Source: DASXRC01 sp036506795
GTDB lineage: Bacteria > Actinomycetota > Actinomycetes > Mycobacteriales > Micromonosporaceae
Length of the DNA stretch: 16,242 bases
Assembly: GCA_036506795.1 (NCBI GenBank)
Contig: DASXRC010000057.1
Coordinates: 1-16,242, forward strand
Reading direction: 5' to 3'
The notes beneath the pieces are model-generated. The model was not told the origin of the DNA. It saw nothing but the letters and a program-made list of their open reading frames with translations, and did no database searches. Positions 1 to 5,966 of this stretch are shown piece by piece. The number at the start of each line of letters is the position of its first letter. The first letter of the stretch is position 1. Made by a program: the position numbers and the translations under genes.

Positions 1-80
1 TGGTGATCAGCAACTGGACGGCGGACGATAACCACCGCCGGCGACACTCCACGCTCGGCTACCAGGCGCCAGCTGTCTAG
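1..80 (+). CDS. IS3-type transposase, C-terminal fragment (cut by window edge)
   Basis: The reading frame at 3-80 ends in TAG and encodes about 25 residues with the pattern W-x(4)-N-x-RRRHS-x-LGY-x-x-P. This is the end of the rve/DDE integrase domain in orfB transposases of the IS3 family; IS481-type transposases end similarly. The rest of the gene lies to the left of the window, so integrity cannot be judged. The end of the element (its right inverted repeat) should lie between the stop at 80 and roughly base 150. I cannot fix it without the left end. The neighbouring reductase-like gene ends at 140 on the opposite strand and looks complete, so the element inserted beside it rather than within it. 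Confidence 0.75.
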   Translation, partial: VISNWTADDNHRRRHSTLGYQAPAV

Positions 81-139
81 CTGCTGCCCGCACCCACCAA
101 TGAGCGACTCTCACTGACGGCGGCACCTATGTCACGTGT

Positions 140-760
140 TCAGGTTTCCATAGTGGCGGTTGCATACTGCGGGCGCCCGGTGGGCCGGTAGACCTGGATC
201 GTTACCCCCTTCGGGGTGACTCGCGAGTCGACCACGTCAAGCGCTATGTCCGGGCCGGTGTCGGGGAATAGCCGCGTGCCCTGGCCCACGACCACCGGGA
301 CGGTGAGCAGGGTGATCTCGTCGACAAGCTGGCTGTCGAGCAGCCAGCGGATCAGGGCGCCGCTGCCGTGCACCTGCAGCTCACCCGCCGGCTTGGCTTT
401 CAGCTCGCCGATGGCCGCCGCGACGTCACCGGACAGGACAGTCGTGTCCGCCCAGCGCGGGTCGGTGAGCGTGGTCGATGCGACGTACTTCGGCCGGGTG
501 TTCAACGCCGTCCAAATGGGGTTGTCGCCCGGATCTGCCCATGTTCCCCACGAGCCGGCGAAGAGTTCGTAGGTCCGCCGGCCGAACAGGAACGCGTCGG
601 CGCGCTGATAGACCTGGTTGAGAAACGTCATGGCCTCGTTGTCGAACAGCGGCGCGACCCATCCGCCGCGCTCGAATCCGCCCCGGCGATCCTCGTCCGC
701 CCCGCCGAGTCCTTGCATCACTCCGTCGACGGTGACCATCGTGATGGTCGTCAGCTTCAT
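140..760 (-). CDS. Dihydrofolate reductase family protein (RibD C-terminal domain)
   Basis: This 206-residue protein starts MKLTTITMVTVDGVMQGLGG. It contains the RibD-C/YwjB-type signature: GGWVAPLFD near residues 30-38, a FLFGRRTYELFAGSW segment near 57-71, and LQVHGSGALIRWLLD near 125-140 before a LVDEITLLTVPVVVGQGTRLF strand. This fold binds NAD(P)H and is related to dihydrofolate and pyrimidine reductases; the substrate of this subfamily is unknown. The frame stays open to 1138, but the start at 760 is chosen because a Shine-Dalgarno-like GAGAAGGGA lies about 9 nt upstream and family homology begins there. It diverges from the DGPF/ECF42 genes, and a near-identical upstream element (851-886) faces it, so co-control is likely. 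It is probably cytosolic. Confidence 0.85.
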   Translation of the reverse strand: MKLTTITMVTVDGVMQGLGGADEDRRGGFERGGWVAPLFDNEAMTFLNQVYQRADAFLFGRRTYELFAGSWGTWADPGDNPIWTALNTRPKYVASTTLTDPRWADTTVLSGDVAAAIGELKAKPAGELQVHGSGALIRWLLDSQLVDEITLLTVPVVVGQGTRLFPDTGPDIALDVVDSRVTPKGVTIQVYRPTGRPQYATATMET

Positions 761-850
761 GATCGTAGTTCCCTTCTCGTTGGTCTGGTCGTAGTTCGGT
801 CGGCCCGTGCCACGACCGCGTTCGCGCAGTCGATGACGCCGGCCGCCTCT

Positions 851-886
851 CACCCCTGCTACGAACGCCGCTGCCTCGATCCGACA
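851..886 (-). promoter_or_regulatory. Promoter-like element facing the reductase gene (copy M)
   Basis: Read on the minus strand, this 36-bp element begins TGTCGGATCGAGGCAG and ends AGCAGGGGTG. By hand alignment it matches copy P (1181-1215, plus strand) at 31 of 36 columns with one gap. Weaker similarity continues upstream (887-916 against 1151-1180), including a shared GAAA-x-TCCT-x-GAA block. TGTCGG would fit a -35 element of the TGTCGA type that I recall for ECF42 sigma factors, with TCGTAG as a possible -10 region. The exact hexamers are inferred; the repeat itself is directly visible. Confidence 0.5.
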
Positions 887-1180
887 CGCTCCGCTGAGAT
901 TTCTTCGAGGAATTTCGTACGCCGCGCGGTACGGCGGGCGATCGGAGGCGTTGGTTCCGCAACTGGGGCCAGCCAAGGCCGGCCGACCAACCAACCCCGA
1001 TCGATACAAGCTCAACGCGCCAGCCAAGAGCCGACGAACCCCACGACCGGCAGGCCGGGGCCAGATAACGCGGTCCAGACGGGGCCGACGAAGTCCGTCA
1101 CAACCACCCCGAAACCGTCTCGCTGTCGCATCGCTCACACCGGCGTCCTAGAAAGTCCTTGAAAGAAGTCCGGGAGGCGG

Positions 1181-1215
1181 TGTCGGATCGGGGCAGAGGT
1201 GTCGCAGCAGGGGTG
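1181..1215 (+). promoter_or_regulatory. Promoter-like element facing the DGPF-ECF42 operon (copy P)
   Basis: This 35-bp element begins TGTCGGATCGGGGCAG and ends AGCAGGGGTG. It points toward the DGPF start at 1264 and is the mirrored counterpart of copy M (851-886). TGTCGG is the candidate -35 and TCGCAG, 15 nt further on, the candidate -10. ECF42 sigma factors are reported to control adjacent DGPF genes, so autoregulation by the sigma factor encoded downstream is a reasonable inference. The exact boundaries are uncertain. Confidence 0.5.
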
Positions 1216-1263
1216 GGCGGCCGCACACGAGGGGCACCCCCAAACCACAGGAGATGATCCGAG

Positions 1264-1587
1264 ATGCAGTACCTGGTTTCCGTGATCGACGACACGGCCG
1301 GCCTCGCCACCCCGACCGAGATGGCTGCCATCAACGCGTTCAACGACCGGCTCGAGGCCGAGGGCCACTGGGTCTTCGCCGGCGGCCTCAACTCGCCCAG
1401 CACGGCCACCGTCATCGACAACCGCAGTGGGGAGGCGATGTTCACCGACGGGCCCTTCCTGGAGACGAAGGAGTACCTCGCCGGCTTCTGGATCATCGAG
1501 GCGCCGGACCTCGACGTGGCGCTCAAACTCGCCGCCGAGGGGTCGAAGGCCTGCAATCGGAAGGTCGAGGTGCGGCCATTCCTGTGA
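1264..1587 (+). CDS. DGPF-domain (YciI/YCII-related) protein
   Basis: This 107-residue protein has the family-defining DGPF motif at residues 62-65, followed by LETKEYLAGFWIIEA and the terminal VEVRPF strand. The fold is a small ferredoxin-like alpha/beta dimer. The biochemical role of DGPF proteins is unknown, but they are the usual genetic partners and regulon members of ECF42 sigma factors. The start at 1264 is supported by AGGAGA at 1249-1254, 9 nt upstream. Its stop overlaps the sigma-factor start (GTGA at 1584-1587), so the two are translationally coupled. Length is normal for the family and nothing looks broken. Confidence 0.92.
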   Translation: MQYLVSVIDDTAGLATPTEMAAINAFNDRLEAEGHWVFAGGLNSPSTATVIDNRSGEAMFTDGPFLETKEYLAGFWIIEAPDLDVALKLAAEGSKACNRKVEVRPFL

Positions 1588-2816
1588 GCGGCGTCGACGT
1601 CCGCCGGGCGATCACCCAGGCCCACCACGAGGAGTGGGCGCGGGTGGTCGCCGCCCTGACCAGGCGTTTCGGTGACCTCGACATCGCCGAAGAGGCGGCA
1701 GCCGAGGCGTTCGCGACCGCCGTCGAACGGTGGCCGGCCGACGGCGTACCCCCCAACCCCGGCGCCTGGCTGACCACCACCGCCAACCGCAAGGCCATCG
1801 ACCGGATCCGGCGCGAGAACAAGCGCGACGACAAGCAGAAGGAGGCTCAGATGTGGTACGACGACGACCCGCCCGAGTCTCCCGGCGCCATCGACGACGA
1901 GCGGCTCCGGCTGATCTTCACCTGCTGTCACCCGGCGCTCGCGCTGGAGAACCGCGTGGCGCTGACGCTGCGCATGGTCGGCGGTCTGACCGTGCCCGAG
2001 ATCGCCCGGGCCTTCCTGGTGCAGGAGGGCGCCATGGGGCAGCGGATCACCCGCGCGAAGGCCAAGATCAAGGCGACTCGCATCCCTTATCGGGTGCCGT
2101 CCGCGGAGGATCTCCCGGCACGCGTCTCCGGGGTCCTCGCCGTCCTCTTCCTCGTCTTCAACGAGGGCTACCTGGCGACCGGCCCCGACACCGATCCCGT
2201 ACGTCACGACCTGACCGCCGAGGCGATCCGGCTCACTCGCCTGATCCGTGCCCTCATGCCGGAGGACGGTGAGGTGGCCGGGCTGCTGGCGCTGATGCTC
2301 CTCACCGAGGCCCGCCGCACCGCCCGGGTCTCCGCAAGCGGCGAACTGGTCACCCTCGACGAGCAGGACCGCGGGGCCTGGGACGCGACACTGGTCGCCG
2401 AGGGTCACCGGCTGGTACGCGAGCGCCTGGCCACCGGGGTGGCTCCGGGTCGCTACCAGATCCTCGCAGCGATCAACGCCGTGCACACCTCCGCCCGCGA
2501 CGTACGCGACACCGACTGGTCACAGGTCGTCGCCCTCTACGACCAGCTCGTCCGCCTCGACCCCTCGCCGATCATCGCCCTCAACCGGGCCGTCGCGGTC
2601 GCCGAGCTTGACGGCCCGGAGGTGGCATTGGCGGCCGTCGACCGTCTTGAGGACAAGTTGGCCGACTATCACGCCTACCATGCGACCCGCGCCGACCTGC
2701 TGCGCCGGCTGGGCCGCAGTCAGAAGTCGCGCGCGGCGTACGACAAAGCCATCGAGCTGGCGGGCAACACCGCCGAGACCGCCTACCTGACCCGCCGCCG
2801 CGACCAGCTGGGGTAG
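1584..2816 (+). CDS. ECF42-type RNA polymerase sigma factor with C-terminal TPR-like extension
   Basis: The 410-residue protein has region sigma-2 at about 15-82 (DIAEEAAAEAFATAVERWP, then PGAWLTTTANRKAIDRIRRE). Region sigma-4 lies at about 105-165 and includes the LIFTCCHPALALENRVALTLR signature and the helix-turn-helix GLTVPEIARAFLVQEGAMGQRITRAK. A long C-terminal extension follows (about 175-400) with a FNEGY block and TPR-like helices ending ALNRAVAVAEL...RADLLRRLGR...AYDKAIELA. This architecture and the adjacent DGPF gene identify the ECF42 group. No anti-sigma gene is adjacent, as is usual for the group, where the extension is thought to control activity. The frame is open upstream to 1254, but the GTG at 1584 overlapping the DGPF stop is the sensible start because sigma homology begins just after it. 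Confidence 0.93.
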   Translation: MSGVDVRRAITQAHHEEWARVVAALTRRFGDLDIAEEAAAEAFATAVERWPADGVPPNPGAWLTTTANRKAIDRIRRENKRDDKQKEAQMWYDDDPPESPGAIDDERLRLIFTCCHPALALENRVALTLRMVGGLTVPEIARAFLVQEGAMGQRITRAKAKIKATRIPYRVPSAEDLPARVSGVLAVLFLVFNEGYLATGPDTDPVRHDLTAEAIRLTRLIRALMPEDGEVAGLLALMLLTEARRTARVSASGELVTLDEQDRGAWDATLVAEGHRLVRERLATGVAPGRYQILAAINAVHTSARDVRDTDWSQVVALYDQLVRLDPSPIIALNRAVAVAELDGPEVALAAVDRLEDKLADYHAYHATRADLLRRLGRSQKSRAAYDKAIELAGNTAETAYLTRRRDQLG

Positions 2817-2821
2817 TGCCC

Positions 2822-2969
2822 ATGCCAGACGTCGACGCACTGCTGCCCACGGTCGAGTCGGCCGGCGGCACTGTGCCTGGACTGCTCAACGACATGTCGT
2901 GGGGGCCAGCGGGTCGCGCACGTGCTCGACCCCGACGGCAACATGCTCAACCTGACCAAGTGGCTCTAG
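2822..2969 (+). pseudogene. Remnant of a VOC/glyoxalase-fold protein, truncated and frameshifted
   Basis: The first part reads PDVDALLPTVESAGGTV followed by LLNDMSWG, and then the frame changes. Removing one G from the G5 run at 2901-2905 restores WGQRVAHVLDPDGNMLNLTKWL and a TAG stop at 2967-2969. This is the classic C-terminal end of a VOC (glyoxalase/bleomycin-resistance) domain of about 120 residues. Only the last 48 or so residues survive; the N-terminal half is absent, since the sigma-factor stop lies just 5 bp upstream. VOC proteins are frequent companions of DGPF/ECF42 loci, so this is probably a decayed third operon gene. A sequencing error in the G run could explain the frameshift but not the missing N-terminus. 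Confidence 0.75.
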
Positions 2970-3354
2970 CCGACAGGCCCGAGACTCTCAATGCTCCGTG
3001 AGGCCGGGCCTTCAGCAGTGGGCTACACACCGTCGCCGCCGTCACGCGACCGTCGTTGCCGCCATGGCCGTGCTCATCGTCGTCCAACTGCGGCGTGTCC
3101 CGCCTCTGTGCCTGGACGCCCACCCGGACCAGATTCGGTGAGACACCTCCGACTCTGACCAGCTTGAGAGCCCGGCCAGGCTGCGTCGAACAGGACATCC
3201 GCAAGATCATCCGCCACCTTCACCCGGACGTCGCCACTTTGCCGCGGACAGGACAGCGACCCGAAACGGTGATCGGTAGCTTTTCCTTCGGCCGAGTACC
3301 ACGCAAGATAGGGGAGTTGGTTTCCAGCCCCTCGGACCTCTCGGCGGACTTCTT
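2970..3354. other. 385-bp intergenic region before the kinase gene
   Basis: Apart from the hairpin at 2976-3010 nothing clear is seen. Open frames on both strands have no recognisable domain, no ribosome binding site and no neighbourly spacing. The last 60 bp should hold the kinase promoter. A weak AAGATA at 3304-3309 is the only -10-like candidate and has no obvious -35. Confidence 0.5.
2976..3010 (+). terminator. Terminator-like hairpin after the DGPF-ECF42-VOC genes
   Basis: An inverted repeat has outer arms GGCCCG (2976-2981) and CGGGCC (3005-3010) and inner arms CTCA (2987-2990) and TGAG (2999-3002) around an 8-nt loop. It starts 6 nt after the VOC-remnant stop. There is no U-tract, which is common for actinobacterial terminators. 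The position fits the end of the operon. Confidence 0.5.
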
Positions 3355-5175
3355 GTGACACAGCTTCCGACGGCGAGCGGCGGTGCGTACGCCGGCTCCC
3401 ACAGCGGACGAGCGGCTCCCGGCACCACCGTCGGCGGACGGTACACGCTGCGTACGGCCGTCGGTCACGGCGGCATGGGCAGCGTCTGGCAGGCGACCGA
3501 CACGCTGCTCCACCGCGACGTGGCGGTCAAGGAGGTCATCCTCCCGGCGGGCCTCGCGGACAGCGACCGGGACGCGATGTACGAGCGCACCCTGCGCGAG
3601 GCGCGTGCGGCGGCCGCGCTCTCGCACCCGGCGGTGGTCCAGGTCTACGACGTGGTGACCGAGGGCGGCCGGCCGTGGATAGTCATGGAGCTGCTCGACG
3701 CGCGCAGCCTGGCCGACGTCATCATCGAGGACGGCCCGATCTCGCCGAGGGCCGTCGCGAAGATCGGCATCGCCCTGCTCGGGGCGCTTGAGGTCGCGCA
3801 CGCGGTCGGGGTGCTGCATCGTGACGTCAAACCCGCGAACGTGCTGATCTGTGCCGACGGCCGGTGCGTGCTGACGGACTTCGGGGTGGCGCGGATGCCC
3901 ACCGACATGCAGCTCACCACGCCTGGCATGGTGCTCGGTTCGCCGCACTTCATCTCGCCCGAACGGGCCATGGGCGGCACCTTCGGGCCGCCCAGCGACC
4001 TGTTCTCGCTCGGTGTCACCCTCTACACCGCGGTCGAGGGCCGTCCGCCGTTCGACAAGGGCGACCCGATCGAGACGATGCACGCCGTCGTGGAGGATCC
4101 GCCCACGCCGCCGGCCCGCGCGGGGGCGCTCGCGGAGGTGCTGTACGGCCTGTTGGAGAAGGACCCGGCCCGCCGGTGGGACGTGCCGTCCGCCCGAGGC
4201 CGGCTGCGCGACCTGCTGGCCGGCCCGCTGGCGAGCACGACGCCGGCTCACCTCGCGACCGACCCGCACGCCGTGGTCCCCGCCCAGCGGGCGGGCCGAC
4301 ATGCCGCGCTGGGCGCCCCGCCGCAACCAGTCGAGCAGGTGCCCCCGGCCGCCGTGACTGGACAGGTTGGCGGCCGCGCTCTGCTCGGCCCGAACGAGTC
4401 GATCGCCGGCCGGATCCACCAACTTCAGGCCACCGGCGGCGCGGCACGCCCGGTCGACCAGACCGACCCCGACGGACCGCGCTGGGACGACCCGACCGGC
4501 AACGCCTGGCCACCTCCCGGCCAACCGGCAGCGCGACGATCCGCGACCGGCGGCGCGCGGACCGTTGGTGCGTCGGCGCTCGGCACGCTGCGGCGGTGGC
4601 CCCGCAAGCTACAGCTGCTCGTCGGCGCCGGGGTCGCCGGGGCTCTCGTGCTTGGCGCCGCGCTGGCGATGCACTTCGGCCAGGGGCCGAACTCGTCCGC
4701 CGGCGGGGGCCCGGGCACCGGACAGAGCGACTCGCCCCCGCCGCCGTTCCCGGTGCAGACCTTCAGCGACCGCGGCGTCTCGGTGAACCTGCCGGCGACG
4801 TGGAAGAAGGCGACCGCAACGCTGTACGTCGAGTTCACCGACCCGAAGGCCGGCACGCGCAAGGCCCGCCTGCTGTTCGAGTCGTCCCGCGCCGACCCGA
4901 CCCGGTTCATGGAGATCGCCGAGAACCAGCTGAAGCACAACTGCGCGAAGCCGTACGCCCGGATCGAGCTGCGCCAGACGGAACTCGCCGGCGAGCCGGC
5001 GGCGGAGCTGGAGTACACGTGCGGCACGGGGGAGAAAATGCGGCACGGCGTGTGGCGGGCGACCGTGGTCGACGAGCACGCGTACTCGTTCTACCTCAGC
5101 ACGCAGGCCGACGAGTTCGAAGCGAGCAAACCGATCTTCGAGGAGATGGCCCGCTCCTTCCAGCTGACCAGCTGA
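3355..5175 (+). CDS. Transmembrane Ser/Thr protein kinase (PknB-type catalytic domain)
   Basis: This 606-residue receptor-type kinase has its catalytic domain at about 30-290. It shows the glycine-rich loop VGHGGMGSVW (36-45), catalytic Lys59 in VAVKEV, catalytic loop HRDVKPAN (155-162, Asp157), DFG at 175-177, and the P+1/APE-equivalent SPERA at 201-205. All essential residues are present, so it should be active. A Pro/Ala-rich juxtamembrane linker (about 295-415) precedes one membrane span at about 420-441. The extracytoplasmic part (about 442-606) has a Gly/Ser/Pro linker, then a compact domain starting FSDRGVSVNLPATWKK with two cysteines (530 and 556) that could form a disulfide. It lacks PASTA repeats, so its ligand is unknown. 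The start is GTG at 3355 with no clear Shine-Dalgarno. It stands alone as a transcription unit. Confidence 0.93.
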   Translation: MTQLPTASGGAYAGSHSGRAAPGTTVGGRYTLRTAVGHGGMGSVWQATDTLLHRDVAVKEVILPAGLADSDRDAMYERTLREARAAAALSHPAVVQVYDVVTEGGRPWIVMELLDARSLADVIIEDGPISPRAVAKIGIALLGALEVAHAVGVLHRDVKPANVLICADGRCVLTDFGVARMPTDMQLTTPGMVLGSPHFISPERAMGGTFGPPSDLFSLGVTLYTAVEGRPPFDKGDPIETMHAVVEDPPTPPARAGALAEVLYGLLEKDPARRWDVPSARGRLRDLLAGPLASTTPAHLATDPHAVVPAQRAGRHAALGAPPQPVEQVPPAAVTGQVGGRALLGPNESIAGRIHQLQATGGAARPVDQTDPDGPRWDDPTGNAWPPPGQPAARRSATGGARTVGASALGTLRRWPRKLQLLVGAGVAGALVLGAALAMHFGQGPNSSAGGGPGTGQSDSPPPPFPVQTFSDRGVSVNLPATWKKATATLYVEFTDPKAGTRKARLLFESSRADPTRFMEIAENQLKHNCAKPYARIELRQTELAGEPAAELEYTCGTGEKMRHGVWRATVVDEHAYSFYLSTQADEFEASKPIFEEMARSFQLTS

Positions 5176-5196
5176 CCGTGACCGGACGGCATGATC

Positions 5197-5216
5197 TAGT
5201 ACGACTGTAGTACATT
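5197..5216 (+). promoter_or_regulatory. Candidate operator/promoter of the toxin-antitoxin pair
   Basis: Two TAGTAC repeats (5197-5202 and 5208-5213) are spaced 11 bp apart, one helical turn. The second is embedded in the near-palindrome TGTAGTACA. TACATT (5211-5216) fits a -10 box 7 nt before the ATG at 5224. Type II antitoxins of the Phd/YefM fold usually repress their own promoter by binding short repeats like these, so autoregulation is inferred. Confidence 0.5.
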
Positions 5217-5223
5217 GGCGTTC

Positions 5224-5505
5224 ATGGAGCGCGCCGCCATCTCGTACCTCAACCAGCACACGCGCGCGGTTCTCGATCTTGTGCGCAAAGGTCATGTCGT
5301 CGAGATCACTGATCGCGGCGAGCCGATCGCACGCATCGTCCCCATTGAGCCCCGGCTCAATGGCGTCGCCGCCCGCCTCGTCGACGAAGGCAAGGCTCGA
5401 CCACCCCTCCGCCAAGGAGGATTCGCCTGGGCGGATGAGCCGATCGATCACACGAACGAGGCTTCGCGCGCACTCGCCGACGCGCGCGACGAGGAGCGTT
5501 ACTGA
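5224..5505 (+). CDS. Type II antitoxin, Phd/YefM (VapB-like) family
   Basis: The 93-residue protein begins MERAAISYLNQHTRAVLDLV and continues GHVVEITDRGEPIARIVPIEP, the typical N-terminal Phd/YefM DNA-binding and dimerisation fold. The C-terminal half (about 45-93) is charged and probably disordered, as expected for the toxin-wrapping part. A TTG at 5215 would add three residues, but the ATG at 5224 matches the family start. No Shine-Dalgarno is visible, and the nearby -10-like TACATT suggests a leaderless message. Its stop overlaps the toxin start by one base (TGATG at 5503-5507). It should neutralise the downstream PIN toxin and repress the operon. Confidence 0.88.
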   Translation: MERAAISYLNQHTRAVLDLVRKGHVVEITDRGEPIARIVPIEPRLNGVAARLVDEGKARPPLRQGGFAWADEPIDHTNEASRALADARDEERY

Positions 5506-5924
5506 TGCTCTACTTCGATACCTCCGCGTTGGTGAAGGTGGCCCGCGAGGAGGAGGAGAGCCCGGCGCTGCGCGCTTGGCTGGCAGAGCGCGGCGACGTC
5601 ACGTCCACATCATCGGCGCTGGTCGAGGTCGAGCTGCCGAGGGCGCTGCGACGAGCCGGCCTCCCAGACGCCCACGAACGGGCCGCGCGAGCGACCGAGA
5701 GTCTGCTACTCATCGAGATCACCCCCGAGATCCGGCGCGCGGCCGCGCGGCTTCCGGATCCGATGCTCCGCTCGTTGGACGCGATCCACCTCGCGAGCGC
5801 GTATCACCTCGGACGGGAGCTGACGGCGATCGTCACGTACGACCGCCGGCTGGAGCGTGCGGTAGCCGGGTCGGCGACGGTCGCATCTCCTGGCGCGGAA
5901 GGCGCCGAGGGCGCGGAGGCCTGA
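5505..5924 (+). CDS. VapC-type PIN-domain ribonuclease toxin
   Basis: This 139-residue PIN domain begins MLYFDTSALVK. The four acidic residues expected for Mg2+ binding and RNA cleavage are all visible: Asp5 (YFDTSAL), Glu41 (SALVEVE), Asp92 (SLDAIHLA) and Asp113 (VTYDRRL). VapC toxins cut tRNA or rRNA and stop translation; the target here cannot be predicted. Translation is coupled to the antitoxin by the TGATG overlap. The last dozen residues are a short Ala-Glu-Gly repeat (AEGAEGAEA), an unstructured tail unusual for the family but not disruptive. The pair sits between the kinase and the phosphomutase with no functional link evident, and may be a small mobile addition. Confidence 0.92.
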   Translation: MLYFDTSALVKVAREEEESPALRAWLAERGDVTSTSSALVEVELPRALRRAGLPDAHERAARATESLLLIEITPEIRRAAARLPDPMLRSLDAIHLASAYHLGRELTAIVTYDRRLERAVAGSATVASPGAEGAEGAEA

Positions 5925-5966
5925 TTCGCGCGGTGGTATCTCGAGGCCCGTGCTAAGAACAAGCGC

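Larger units (their letters stand above)
761..1263. other. 503-bp divergent intergenic region
   Basis: This spacer separates the reductase-like gene from the DGPF gene. It holds the two mirrored promoter-like elements described separately, and Shine-Dalgarno sequences at both ends. Its centre (about 960-1110) shows no recognisable gene, repeat or RNA. Several open frames cross it in all directions, but none has a family signature or a convincing ribosome binding site, as expected of high-GC DNA. Confidence 0.6.

Noticed and set aside
761..1138. Upstream extension of the reductase-like protein by 126 codons
   Set aside because: The extra residues are Arg/Gly-rich without family similarity, cross the promoter-like element at 851-886, and the internal ATG at 760 has a good Shine-Dalgarno.
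1124..1148. Second ECF-type promoter TGTCGC with CGTCC 14 bp downstream, ahead of the DGPF gene
   Set aside because: The TGTCGC part is not conserved in the mirrored copy and the spacing is short; it stays a weaker candidate than 1181-1215.
1098..2486. 462-codon open frame on the minus strand across the DGPF and sigma-factor genes
   Set aside because: It is a high-GC antisense shadow; the plus-strand proteins have clear family motifs, while this frame has low-complexity Arg/Gly/Val-rich sequence.
3056..3358. Possible 100-residue gene upstream of the kinase
   Set aside because: No domain, no ribosome binding site and no codon pattern supporting it; it runs into the kinase start.
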